DNA from: Hermatobates lingyangjiaoensis
Lineage: Eukaryota > Arthropoda > Insecta > Hemiptera > Hermatobatidae
Direction: 5' to 3'
DNA length: 64,000 nt
Assembly: GCA_026182355.1 (NCBI GenBank)
Contig: JAPFBL010000539.1
Location: forward strand, 1 to 64,000
This document shows, piece after piece, positions 10,101 through 24,000 of this stretch (position 1 is the first letter of the stretch; the number at the start of each line of letters is the position of its first letter). The position numbers were made by a program, and so were the translations under genes. A model generated the notes under the pieces. The model was not told where the DNA came from. It searched no databases and worked only from the letters and a program-made list of their open reading frames with translations.

Positions 10101-11266
10101 TCTTATGTGACAGTTGTGTTCGAGTTTGTTTCTAAAATTATTCATTTTTGTCCTCTAATATAGTAGTTTATTATATATTTGTTACATTTATTTAAAATAC
10201 ATTTGCAGTACTGTCATCAGCGAGCACACAAGCCTCTGGACTACTCTGGCTCCATGCCTTTATTTTATTACCAGGGCTCATATTTCGTAAATTTAAATTA
10301 AAATATATTTTTTTACATTTATACTCGTATATAATACATTTGCACTACTGTCATTGGCGAACATGCAAGCCAGAGGGCTATCCTGGCACCAATTTTGGGA
10401 ATATAGTGTTAATTTTCTTTTATTTAACATTATTCAGGTAATAAATAATATGTATTTAATTTAAGGTCTCTATCTCCACGGGAAATGGATGTGAACAAAC
10501 AAACAGACAATCTCACGAAGTTTATACATATAATTGATAGTGTGTATGAATGTACGTGCTCGCGTTCCAAATGATCGCTAACACACTTGAAGTCACAGTG
10601 TATTTTATTTTTGGTCTACTTATATGTTACTACACTGTAAACAACCCTCGTAATGAAGATGTGTGTAACAACACATGTTACTTAGCCAACATTGCATCAC
10701 AGAAACCAAACATTACTATCAATTATATGAAATTATATCCCAAATTTTCTCTTGTACTATTAACTTAAATAAATTTAATTTTGTATTTAATAATGAAACT
10801 GCATAAAATGTATTAATTTTAATTTTTAATTTAATTTTCCATTTGATAAGAGAATTGAGTAGCACTTTTGCTTACATGATTCGACTGATAATTCGACTCG
10901 GGTGAGTGAGACCACAATACCGGTTACCTTATTTCATGAATTAAACTGAACTGAGATCAAATTAGTTCGCTATAAGAGTATTCTTTATTCTGTATTTTTT
11001 TTTATAAAATTGCTACTAATCAGTTTTACCAGGTAAATCAAATTTACCTAATCATTTTACTACCAGGTGCCAATTTTAGCAAAAATAATTCAGAAATGGG
11101 CTAAATTTTTTCAAATAAGCTAAAAAAAAAGGCTTTCGGAAATGGTTTTTCAGATAAAATTTTGGATTTTAATATTGTAATGATCTTAGGATACTGACTC
11201 TGTTCAACGAATAGAAATTACATTGCTTTAAACTCTCTAAATTGTTTATGTATTTTTTTTTCTATT
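10101..11266 (+). other. Intron 3 remainder, AT-rich repeat debris
   Basis: Two short segments (10205-10265, 10335-10390) contain, on the minus strand, a tRNA-like head similar to that at 35325. CTCTATCTCCACGGGAAATG at 10469 matches the end of the element at 62965. No exon was recognised; the 72-codon ORF near 10550 has no recognisable features. Confidence 0.4.
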
Positions 11267-11279
11267 TTGTTGTTGTTTA

Positions 11280-11772
11280 GGTTTGGTTGGGTTGCAGTGG
11301 CAGTCCCACAAGGGAACACACGTAGGCCGAGCATTGGCCCTTTGTGATACCACACAATGAAGATTGATTCTATAGTGGGAGTCCTAATTTTGACTAACTC
11401 AAATCTATTTAGAGTAGGGATCTTTAACGAGTATCTGACATCGTACAGACTCGAGACCTACGGTTTAACGTCCTAGGGCGCTCCGCGGAGTGCAGGGGGA
11501 TGGGCTGTAATGTCGTTCCGTCTGTATTCCGTGGAGTGGCTAAAGGGCACCACGTAAAAAACATCGATCTGCTTTGCTTTGTTCCGTGTTATGGCCGAAA
11601 GACTTGGGTACACGGCAATAGATCAAAACAGGTTTAACGTCCTTCTCCGAGGGACGACGTTCTCCAGATTTATTCACCTCCCACGTGAATAAATCGAGGG
11701 CCAGGTGAGGATTGAACCCCGGTCCTATCAGTTCAGAGGTGAGCACGTAACCACTGAGCTAGCCTGACCCCA
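11280..11772 (-). mobile_element. tRNA-derived SINE with nested insertion
   Basis: On the minus strand the head reads TAGCTCAGTGGTTACGTG (A box) and GGTTCAATCC (B box), the internal Pol III promoter of a tRNA-derived SINE. The 13-bp target duplication TTGTTGTTGTTTA flanks it perfectly (11267-11279 and 11773-11785). A second retroposon at 11475-11630 has split it, with its own 13-bp duplication. Confidence 0.88.
11475..11630 (+). mobile_element. Nested short retroposon (GNRA-tail family), copy 1
   Basis: The insert of 156 bp is flanked by a perfect 13-bp duplication GGTTTAACGTCCT (11462-11474 and 11631-11643). It is GC-richer than its host SINE. Its 3' part reads TATGGCCGAAAGACTTGGGT and ends ATCAAAACA. 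The same tail ends the copies at 35162, 40395 and 48183. Confidence 0.82.
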
Positions 11773-11929
11773 TTGTTGTTGTTTAAGAAAAATACGATTC
11801 AAAACAGTTTTTTTGAACAATCTTTTAAATTTGAGATCTTTCGGGTTAAATCGACAATAGTGCTACTAATCCCCCTCTCTGATATGTTTTGTTATACCTA
11901 CTGACACTCTGCATACTTTACTGTTCCAG

Positions 11930-12094
11930 ATCAGTTCTCGACTTCGTGACCCTGTTGCCTGCTGTGACCTTAACAAAGATCTAGAGCAAGCTGTGGCTTT
12001 GAGGTTAGCTGCCCAACCAGCTCCCGAGCAAAGTCTGCCTGACTTCTATGCTGAGCATCTCAACTTGGCGATGAATCACGAGCGTAGACGACAG
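11930..12094 (+). CDS. NOSTRIN: NOSTRIN exon 4 of window (end of F-BAR)
   Basis: The acceptor is CTGTTCCAG and the donor is CAG|GTGAGC, a strong 5' splice site. Fifty-five codons are in phase 0 at both ends. DLNKDLEQAV, PDFYAEHLNL and AMNHERRRQ align with vertebrate DIEKDIQAVM, TDYFEEDPNS and AMDKERRKS. The last ~38 nt of this exon with its donor are repeated about 126 times downstream. Use of any later donor would read VSLETPSEMF and then a stop, so only the first donor gives a full-length protein. Confidence 0.9.
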
Positions 12095-15000
12095 GTGAGC
12101 CTCGAAACCCCTTCCGAAATGTTTTAACGAAATATCATTGTTATCTAGAAACGTCTTCCATCACCTTGGCGATGAATCACGAGCGTAGACGACAGGTGAG
12201 CCTCGAAACCCCTTCCGAAATGTTTTAACGAAATATCATTGTTATCTAGAAACGTCTTCCATTAACTTGACGTTGAATCACGAGCGTAGACGACAGGTGA
12301 GCCTCGAAACCCCTTCCGAAATGTTTTAACGAAATATCATTGTTATCTAGAAACGTCTTCCATTAACTTGACGTTGAATCACGAGCGTAGACGACAGGTG
12401 AGCCTCGAAACCCCTTCCGAAATGTTTTAACGAAATTTCATTATAATATAGAAACGTCTTCCATCAACTTGGCGATGAATCACGAGCGTAGACGACAGGT
12501 GAGCCTCGAAACCCCTTCCGAAATGTTTTAACGATATTTTATAGTAATATAGAAACACCTTCCATCACCTTGACGTTGAATCACGAGCATAGACGACAGG
12601 TGAGCCTCGAAACCCCTTCCGAAATGTTTTAACGAAATTTCATTATAATATAGAAACGTCTTCCATCAACTTGACGTTGAATCACGAGCGTAGACGACAG
12701 GTGAGCCTCGAAACCCCTTCCGAAATGTTTTACCGAAATTTCATTGTTATCTAGAAACGTCTTCCATCAACTTGGCGATGAATCACGAGCGTAGACGACA
12801 GGTGAGCATCGAAACACCTTCCGAAATGTTTTAACGAAATATCATTGTTATCTAGAAACGTCTTCCATTAACTTGACGTTGAATCACGAGCGTAGACGAC
12901 AGGTGAGCCTCGAAACCCCTTCCGAAATGTTTTACCGAAATATCATTGTTATCTAGAAACGTCTTCCATTAACTTGACGTTGAATCACGAGCGTAGACGA
13001 CAGGTGAGCCTCGAAACCCCATCCGAAATGTTTTAACGAAATTTCATTATAATATAGAAACGTCTTCCATCAACTTGGCGATGAATCACGAGCGTAGACG
13101 ACAGGTGAGCCTCGAAACCCCTTCCGAAATGTTTTAACGAAATATCATTGTTATCTAGAAACGTCTTCCATTAACTTGACGTTGAATCACGAGCGTAGAC
13201 GACAGGTGAGCATCGAAACACCTTCCGAAATGTTTTAACGATATTTTATAGTAATATAGAAACACCTTCCATCACCTTGACGTTGAATCACGAGCATACA
13301 CGACAGGTGAGCCTCGAAACCCCTTCCGAAATGTTTTAACGAAATTTCATTATAATATAGAAACGTCTTCCATCAACTTGGCGATGAATCACGAGCGTAG
13401 ACGACAGGTGAGCCTCGAAACACCTTCCGAAATGTTTTAACGAAATTTCATTATAATATAGAAACGTCTTCCATCAACTTGGCGATGAATCACGAGCGTA
13501 GACGACAGGTGAGCCTCGAAACCCCTTCCGAAATGTTTTAACGAAATATCATTGTTATCTAGAAACGTCTTCCATTAACTTGACGTTGAATCACGAGCGT
13601 AGACGACAGGTGAGCCTCGAAACCCCTTCCAAAATGTTTTACCGAAATATCATTGTTATCTAGAAACGTCTTCCATTAACTTGACGTTGAATCACGAGCG
13701 TAGACGACAGGTGAGCCTCGAAACCCCTTCCGAAATGTTTTAACGAAATTTCATTATAATATAGAAACGTCTTCCATCAACTTGGCGATGAATCACGAGC
13801 GTAGACGACAGGTGAGCCTCGAAACCCCTTCCGAAATGTTTTAACGAAATATCATTGTTATCTAGAAACGTCTTCCATTAACTTGACGTTGAATCACGAG
13901 CGTAGACGACAGGTGAGCCTCGAAACCCCTTCCGAAATGTTTTAACGAAATTTCATTATAATATAGAAACGTCTTCCATCAACTTGGCGATGAATCACGA
14001 GCGTAGACGACAGGTGAGCCTCGAAACCCCTTCCGAAATGATTTAACGAAATATCATTGTTATCTAGAAACGTCTTCCATCAACTTGGCGATGAATCACG
14101 AGCGTAGACGACAGGTGAGCATCGAAACACCTTCCGAAATGTTTTAACGAAATATCATTGTTATCTAGAAACGTCTTCCATTAACTTGACGTTGAATCAC
14201 GAGCGTAGACGACAGGTGAGCCTCGAAACCCCTTCCGAAATGTTTTACCGAAATATCATTGTTATCTAGAAACGTCTTCCATTAACTTGACGTTGAATCA
14301 CGAGCGTAGACGACAGGTGAGCCTCGAAACCCCTTCCGAAATGTTTTAACGAAATTTCATTATAATATAGAAACGTCTTCCATCAACTTGGCGATGAATC
14401 ACGAGCGTAGACGACAGGTGAGCCTCGAAACCCCTTCCGAAATGTTTTAACGAAATATCATTGTTATCTAGAAACGTCTTCCATTAACTTGACGTTGAAT
14501 CACGAGCGTAGACGACAGGTGAGCATCGAAACACCTTCCGAAATGTTTTAACGATATTTTATAGTAATATAGAAACACCTTCCATCACCTTGACGTTGAA
14601 TCACGAGCATAGACGACAGGTGAGCCTCGAAACCCCTTCCGAAATGTTTTAACGAAATTTCATTATAATATAGAAACGTCTTCCATCAACTTGGCGATGA
14701 ATCACGAGCGTAGACGACAGGTGAGCCTCGAAACACCTTCCGAAATGTTTTAACGAAATTTCATTATAATATAGAAACGTCTTCCATCAACTTGGCGATG
14801 AATCACGAGCGTAGACGACAGGTGAGCCTCGAAACCCCTTCCGAAATGTTTTAACGAAATATCATTGTTATCTAGAAACGTCTTCCATTAACTTGACGTT
14901 GAATCACGAGCGTAGACGACAGGTGAGCCTCGAAACCCCTTCCAAAATGTTTTACCGAAATATCATTGTTATCTAGAAACGTCTTCCATTAACTTGACGT

Positions 15001-18000
15001 TGAATCACGAGCGTAGACGACAGGTGAGCCTCGAAACCCCTTCCGAAATGTTTTAACGAAATTTCATTATAATATAGAAACGTCTTCCATCAACTTGGCG
15101 ATGAATCACGAGCGTAGACGACAGGTGAGCCTCGAAACCCCTTCCGAAATGTTTTAACGAAATATCATTGTTATCTAGAAACGTCTTCCATTAACTTGAC
15201 GTTGAATCACGAGCGTAGACGACAGGTGAGCCTCGAAACCCCTTCCGAAATGTTTTAACGAAATTTCATTATAATATAGAAACGTCTTCCATCAACTTGG
15301 CGATGAATCACGAGCGTAGACGACAGGTGAGCCTCGAAACCCCTTCCGAAATGATTTAACGAAATATCATTGTTATCTAGAAACGTCTTCCATCAACTTG
15401 GCGATGAATCACGAGCGTAGACGACAGGTGAGCATCGAAACACCTTCCGAAATGTTTTAACGAAATATCATTGTTATCTAGAAACGTCTTCCATTAACTT
15501 GACGTTGAATCACGAGCGTAGACGACAGGTGAGCATCGAAACACCTTCCGAAATGTTTTAACGAAATATCATTGTTATATAGAAACGTCTTCCATTAACT
15601 TGACGTTGAATCACGAGCGTAGACGACAGGTGAGCCTCGAAACCCCTTCCGAAATGTTTTAACCGAAATATCATTGTTATCTAGAAACGTCTTCCATTAA
15701 CTTGACGTTGAATCACGAGCGTAGACGACAGGTGAGCCTCGAAACCCCTTCCGAAATGTTTTAACGAAATTTCATTATAATATAGAAACGTCTTCCATCA
15801 ACTTGGCGTTGAATCACGAGCGTAGACGACAGGTGAGCCTCGAAACCCCTTCCGAAATGTTTTAACGAAATTTCATTGTTATCTAGAAACGTCTTCCATT
15901 AACTTGACGTTGAATCACGAGCGTAGACGACAGGTGAGCATCGAAACACCTTCCGAAATGTTTTAACGAAATATCATTGTTATCTAGAAACGTCTTCCAT
16001 CAACTTGGCGATGAATCACGAGCGTAGACGACAGGTGAGCATCGAAACCCCTTCCGAAATGTTTTAACGAAATTTCATTATATATAGAAACGTCTTCCAT
16101 CAACTTGGCGATGAATCACGAGCGTAGACGACAGGTGAGCCTCGAAACCCCTTCCGAAATGTTTTAACGAAATTTCATTGTTATCTAGAAACGTCTTCCA
16201 TAACTTGGCGATGAATCACGAGCGTAGACGACAGGTGAGCCTCGAAACCCCTTCCGAAATGTTTTAACGAAATTTCATTGTTATCTAGAAACGTCTTCCA
16301 TCAACTTGGCGATGAATCACGAGCGTAGACGACAGGTGAGCATCGAAACACCTTCCGAAATGTTTTAACGAAATTTCATTGTTATCTAGAAACGTCTTCC
16401 ATTAACTTGACGTTGAATCACGAGCGTAGACGACAGGTGAGCCTCGAAACCCCTTCCGAAATGTTTTAACGAAATTTCATTATAATATAGAAACGTCTTC
16501 CATCAACTTGGCGATGAATCACGAGCGTAGACGACAGGTGAGCATCGAAACCCTTCCGAAATGTTTTAACGAAATATCATTGTTATCTAGAAACGTCTTC
16601 CATCAACTTGGCGATGAATCACGAGCGTAGACGACAGGTGAGCCTCGAAACACCTTCCGAAATGTTTTAACGAAATTTCATTATATTAGAAACGTCTTCC
16701 ATCAACTTGGCGATGAATCACGAGCGTAGACGACAGGTGAGCCTCGAAACCCCTTCCGAAATGTTTTAACGAAATTTCATTGTATATAGAAACGTCTTCC
16801 ATTAACTTGACGATTGAATCACGAGCGTAGACGACAGGTGAGCATCGAAACACCTTCCGAAATGTTTTAACGAAATTTCATTATAATATAGAAACGTCTT
16901 CCATCAACTTGGCGATGAATCACGAGCGTAGACGACAGGTGAGCCTCGAAACCCCTTCCGAAATGTTTTAACGAAATTTCATTTATATAGAAACGTCTTC
17001 CATTAACTTGACGTTGAATCACGAGCGTAGACGACAGGTGAGCATCGAAACCCTTCCGAAATGTTTTAACGAAATTTCATTATAATATAGAAACGTCTTC
17101 CATCAACTTGGCGATGAATCACGAGCGTAGACGACAGGTGAGCCTCGAAACACCTTCCGAAATGTTTTACCGAAATTTCATTATAATATAGAAACGTCTT
17201 CCATCAACTTGGCGATGAATCACGAGCGTAGACGACAGGTGAGCCTCGAAACCCTTCCGAAATGATTTAACGAAATATCATTGTTATCTAGAAACGTCTT
17301 CCATTAACTTGACGTTGAATCACGAGCGTAGACGACAGGTGAGCCTCGAAACCCCTTCCGAAATGTTTTAACGAAATATCATTGTTATCTAGAAACGTCT
17401 TCCATTAACTTGACGTTGAATCACGAGCGTAGACGACAGGTGAGCCTCGAAACACCTTCCGAAATGTTTTAACGAAATTTCATTATAATATCTAGAAACG
17501 TCTTCCATCAACTTGCGATTGAATCACGAGCGTAGACGACAGGTGAGCCTCGAAACCCCTTCCGAAATGTTTTAACGAAATATCATTGTTATATAGAAAC
17601 GTCTTCCATTAACTTGACGTTGAATCACGAGCGTAGACGACAGGTGAGCATCGAAACACCTTCCGAAATGTTTTAACGAAATTTCATTATAATATAGAAA
17701 CGTCTTCCATCAACTTGGCGATGAATCACGAGCGTAGACGACAGGTGAGCATCGAAACACCTTCCGAAATGTTTTAACGAAATATCATTGTTATCTAGAA
17801 ACGTCTTCCATCAACTTGGCGATGAATCACGAGCGTAGACGACAGGTGAGCCTCGAAACCCCTTCCGAAATGTTTTAACGAAATATCATTGTTATCTAGA
17901 AACGTCTTCCATTAACTTGACGATGAATCACGAGCGTAGACGACAGGTGAGCATCGAAACACCTTCCGAAATGTTTTAACGAAATATCATTGTTATCTAG

Positions 18001-21000
18001 AAACGTCTTCCATTAACTTGACGTTGAATCACGAGCGTAGACGACAGGTGAGCATCGAAACACCTTCCGAAATGTTTTAACGAAATATCATTGTTATCTA
18101 GAAACGTCTTCCATTAACTTGACGTTGAATCACGAGCGTAGACGACAGGTGAGCTCGAAACCCTTCCGAAATGTTTTAACGAAATATCATTGTTATCTAG
18201 AAACGTCTTCCATTAACTTGACGTTGAATCACGAGCGTAGACGACAGGTGAGCATCGAAACACCTTCCGAAATGTTTTAACGAAATTTCATTATAATATA
18301 GAAACGTCTTCCATCAACTTGGCGATGAATCACGAGCGTAGACGGCAGGTGAGCCTCGAAACCCTTCCGAAATGTTTTAACGAAATATCATTGTTATCTA
18401 GAAACGTCTTCCATAACTTGACGTTGAATCACGAGCGTAGACGACAGGTGAGCATCGAAACACCTTCCGAAATGTTTTAACGAAATTTCATTATAATATA
18501 GAAACGTCTTCCATTAACTTGACGTTGAATCACGAGCGTAGACGACAGGTGAGCCTCGAAACCCCTTCCGAAATGTTTTAACGAAATATCATTGTTATCT
18601 AGAAACGTCTTCCATTAACTTGACGTTGAATCACGAGCGTAGACGACAGGTGAGCCTCGAAACACCTTCCGAAATGTTTTAACGAAATTTCATTATAATA
18701 TAGAAACGTCTTCCATCAACTTGGCGATGAATCACGAGCGTAGACGACAGGTGAGCCTCGAAACCCCTTCCGAAATGTTTTAACGAAATATCATTGTTAT
18801 CTAGAAACGTCTTCCATTAACTTGACGTTGAATCACGAGCGTAGACGACAGGTGAGCCTCGAAACCCTTCCGAAATGTTTTAACGAAATTTCATTATAAT
18901 ATAGAAACGTCTTCCATCAACTTGGCGATGAATCACGAGCGTAGACGACAGGTGAGCCTCGAAACACCTTCCGAAATGTTTTAACGAAATTTCATTATAA
19001 TATAGAAACGTCTTCCATCAACTTGGCGATGAATCACGAGCGTAGACGACAGGTGAGCCTCGAAACCCCTTCCGAAATGTTTTAACGAAATATCATTGTT
19101 ATCTAGAAACGTCTTCCATCAACTTGGCGATGAATCACGAGCGTAGACGACAGGTGAGCCTCGAAACCCCTTCCGAAATGTTTTAACGAAATTTCATTAT
19201 AATATAGAAACGTCTTCCATCAACTTGGCGATGAATCACGAGCGTAGACGACAGGTGAGCCTCGAAACCCCTTCCGAAATGTTTTAACGAAATTTCATTA
19301 TAATATAGAAACGTCTTCCATCAACTTGGCGATGAATCACGAGCGTAGACGACAGGTGAGCCTCGAAACCCCTTCCGAAATGTTTTAACGATATATCATT
19401 GTTATCTAGAAACGTCTTCCATTAACTTGACGTTGAATCACGAGCGTAGACGACAGGTGAGCCTCGAAACCCCTTCCGAAATGTTTTAACGAAATTTCAT
19501 TGTATCTAGAAACGTCTTCCATCAACTTGGCGATGAATCACGAGCGTAGACGACAGGTGAGCCTCGAAACCCCTTCCGAAATGTTTTAACGAAATTCATT
19601 ATATTAGAAACGTCTTCCATCAACTTGGCGATGAATCACGAGCGTAGACGACAGGTGAGCCTCGAAACCCTTCCGAAATGTTTTAACGAAATTTCATTAT
19701 AATATAGAAACGTCTTCCATTAACTTGACGTTGAATCACGAGCGTAGACGACAGGTGACTCGAAACCCCTTCCGAAATGTTTTAACGAAATATCATTGTA
19801 TATAGAAACGTCTTCCATTAACTTGACGTTGAATCACGAGCGTAGACGACAGGTGAGCTCGAAACCCCTTCCGAAATGTTTTAACGAAATTTCATTATAA
19901 TTAGAAACGTCTTCCATCAACTTGGCGATGAATCACGAGCGTAGACGACAGGTGAGCCTCGAAACCCTTCCGAAATGTTTTAACGAAATATCATTGTTAT
20001 CTAGAAACGTCTTCCATTAACTTGACGTTGAATCACGAGCGTAGACGACAGGTGAGCCTCGAAACCCCTTCCGAAATGTTTTAACGAAATTTCATTGTTA
20101 TCTAGAAACGTCTTCCATCAACTTGGCGATGAATCACGAGCGTAGACGACAGGTGAGCCTCGAAACCCCTTCCGAAATGTTTTAACGAAATATCATTGTT
20201 ATCTAGAAACGTCTTCCATTAACTTGACGTTGAATCACGAGCGTAGACGACAGGTGAGCCTCGAAACCCTTCCGAAATGTTTTAACGAAATTTCATTATA
20301 ATATAGAAACGTCTTCCATCAACTTGGCGATGAATCACGAGCGTAGACGACAGGTGAGCCTCGAAACCCCTTCCGAAATGTTTTAACGAAATATCATTGT
20401 TATCTAGAAACGTCTTCCATTAACTTGACGTTGAATCACGAGCGTAGACGACAGGTGAGCATCGAAACACCTTCCGAAATGTTTTAACGAAATATCATTG
20501 TTATCTAGAAACGTCTTCCATCAACTTGGCGATGAATCACGAGCGTAGACGACAGGTGAGCCTCGAAACCCCTTCCGAAATGTTTTAACGAAATTTCATT
20601 ATATATAGAAACGTCTTCCATCAACTTGGCGATGAATCACGAGCGTAGACGACAGGTGAGCCTCGAAACCCTTCCGAAATGTTTTAACGAAATATCATTG
20701 TTATCTAGAAACGTCTTCCATTAACTTGGCGATGAATCACGAGCGTAGACGACAGGTGAGCCTCGAAACCCTTCCGAAATGTTTTAACGAAATTTCATTG
20801 TTATCTAGAAACGTCTTCCATCAACTTGGCGATGAATCACGAGCGTAGACGACAGGTGAGCATCGAAACACCTTCCGAAATGTTTTAACGAAATATCATT
20901 GTTATCTAGAAACGTCTTCCATTAACTTGACGTTGAATCACGAGCGTAGACGACAGGTGAGCCTCGAAACCCCTTCCGAAATGTTTTAACGAAATTTCAT

Positions 21001-24000
21001 TATAATATAGAAACGTCTTCCATCAACTTGGCGATGAATCACGAGCGTAGACGACAGGTGAGCATCGAAACACCTTCCGAAATGTTTTAACGAAATATCA
21101 TTGTTATCTAGAAACGTCTTCCATCAACTTGGCGATGAATCACGAGCGTAGACGACAGGTGAGCCTCGAAACACCTTCCGAAATGTTTTAACGAAATTTC
21201 ATTATAATATAGAAACGTCTTCCATCAACTTGGCGATGAATCACGAGCGTAGACGACAGGTGAGCCTCGAAACCCCTTCCGAAATGTTTTAACGAAATAT
21301 CATTGTTATCTAGAAACGTCTTCCATTAACTTGACGTTGAATCACGAGCGTAGACGACAGGTGAGCATCGAAACACCTTCCGAAATGTTTTAACGAAATT
21401 TCATTATAATATAGAAACGTCTTCCATCAACTTGGCGATGAATCACGAGCGTAGACGACAGGTGAGCCTCGAAACCCTTCCGAAATGTTTTAACGAAATA
21501 TCATTGTTATCTAGAAACGTCTTCCATTAACTTGACGTTGAATCACGAGCGTAGACGACAGGTGAGCATCGAAACACCTTCCGAAATGTTTTAACGAAAT
21601 TTCATTATAATATAGAAACGTCTTCCATCAACTTGGCGATGAATCACGAGCGTAGACGACAGGTGAGCCTCGAAACACCTTCCGAAATGTTTTACCGAAA
21701 TTTCATTATAATATAGAAACGTCTTCCATCAACTTGGCGATGAATCACGAGCGTAGACGACAGGTGAGCCTCGAAACCCCTTCCGAAATGATTTAACGAA
21801 ATATCATTGTTATCTAGAAACGTCTTCCATTAACTTGACGTTGAATCACGAGCGTAGACGACAGGTGAGCCTCGAAACCCCTTCCGAAATGTTTTAACAA
21901 ATATCATTGTTATCTAGAAACGTCTTCCATTAACTTGACGTTGAATCACGAGCGTAGACGACAGGTGAGCCTCGAAACACCTTCCGAAATGTTTTAACGA
22001 AATTTCATTATAATATAGAAACGTCTTCCATCAACTTGGCGATGAATCACGAGCGTAGACGACAGGTGAGCTCGAAACCCCTTCCGAAATGTTTTAACGA
22101 AATATCATTGTTATCTAGAAACGTCTTCCATTAACTTGACGTTGAATCACGAGCGTAGACGACAGGTGAGCATCGAAACACCTTCCGAAATGTTTTAACG
22201 AAATTTCATTATAATTATAGAAACGTCTTCCATCAACTTGGCGATGAATCAGAGCGTAGACGACAGGTGAGCATCGAAACACCTTCCGAAATGTTTTAAC
22301 GAAATATCATTGTTATCTAGAAACGTCTTCCATCAACTGGCGATGAATCACGAGCGTAGACGACAGGTGAGCCTCGAAACCCTTCCGAAATGTTTTAACG
22401 AAATATCATTGTTATCTAGAAACGTCTTCCATTAACTTGACGTTGAATCACGAGCGTAGACGACAGGTGAGCATCGAAACACCTTCCGAAATGTTTTAAC
22501 GAAATATCATTGTTATCTAGAAACGTCTTCCATTAACTTGACGTTGAATCACGAGCGTAGACGACAGGTGAGCATCGAAACACCTTCCGAAATGTTTTAA
22601 CGAAATATCATTGTTATCTAGAAACGTCTTCCATTAACTTGACGTTGAATCACGAGCGTAGACGACAGGTGAGCCTCGAAACCCCTTCCGAAATGTTTTA
22701 ACGAAATATCATTGTTATCTAGAAACGTCTTCCATTAACTTGACGTTGAATCACGAGCGTAGACGACAGGTGAGCATCGAAACACCTTCCGAAATGTTTT
22801 AACGAAATTTCATTATAATATAGAAACGTCTTCCATCAACTTGGCGATGAATCACGAGCGTAGACGGCAGGTGAGCCTCGAAACCCCTTCCGAAATGTTT
22901 TAACGAAATATCATTGTTATCTAGAAACGTCTTCCATTAACTTGACGTTGAATCACGAGCGTAGACGACAGGTGAGCATCGAAACACCTTCCGAAATGTT
23001 TTAACGAAATTTCATTATAATATAGAAACGTCTTCCATTAACTTGACGTTGAATCACGAGCGTAGACGACAGGTGAGCCTCGAAACCCCTTCCGAAATGT
23101 TTTAACGAAATATCATTGTTATCTAGAAACGTCTTCCATTAACTTGACGTTGAATCACGAGCGTAGACGACAGGTGAGCCTCGAAACACCTTCCGAAATG
23201 TTTTACCGAAATTTCATTATAATATAGAAACGTCTTCCATCAACTTGGCGATGAATCACGAGCGTAGACGACAGGTGAGCCTCGAAACCCCTTCCGAAAT
23301 GTTTTAACGAAATATCATTGTTATCTAGAAACGTCTTCCATTAACTTGACGTTGAATCACGAGCGTAGACGACAGGTGAGCCTCGAAACCCCTTCCGAAA
23401 TGTTTTAACGAAATTTCATTATAATATAGAAACGTCTTCCATCAACTTGGCGATGAATCACGAGCGTAGACGACAGGTGAGCCTCGAAACACCTTCCGAA
23501 ATGGTTTTAACGAAATTTCATTATAATATAGAAACGTCTTCCATCAACTTGGCGATGAATCACGAGCGTAGACGACAGGTGAGCCTCGAAACCCCTTCCG
23601 AAATGTTTTAACGAAATATCATTGTTATCTAGAAACGTCTTCCATCAACTTGGCGATGAATCACGAGCGTAGACGACAGGTGAGCCTCGAAACCCCTTCC
23701 GAAATGTTTTAACGAAATTTCATTATAATATAGAAACGTCTTCCATCAACTTGGCGATGAATCACGAGCGTAGACGACAGGTGACCTCGAAACCCCTTCC
23801 GAAATGTTTTAGCGAAATTTCATTATAATATAGAAACGTCTTCCATCAACTTGGCGATGAATCACGAGCGTAGACGACAGGTGAGCCTCGAAACCCCTTC
23901 CGAAATGTTTTAACGAAATATCATTGTTATCTAGAAACGTCTTCCATTAACTTGACGTTGAATCACGAGCGTAGACGACAGGTGAGCCTCGAAACCCCTT

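Noticed and set aside
10550..10768. 72-codon ORF with a hydrophobic stretch
   Set aside because: No homologue recognised, AT-driven composition, inside an intron; insufficient to call a gene.
11914..12094. Using the second AG (ATCAG) as exon 4 start
   Set aside because: It would break the phase with exon 3; the AG at 11928-11929 keeps frame and aligns with the family.
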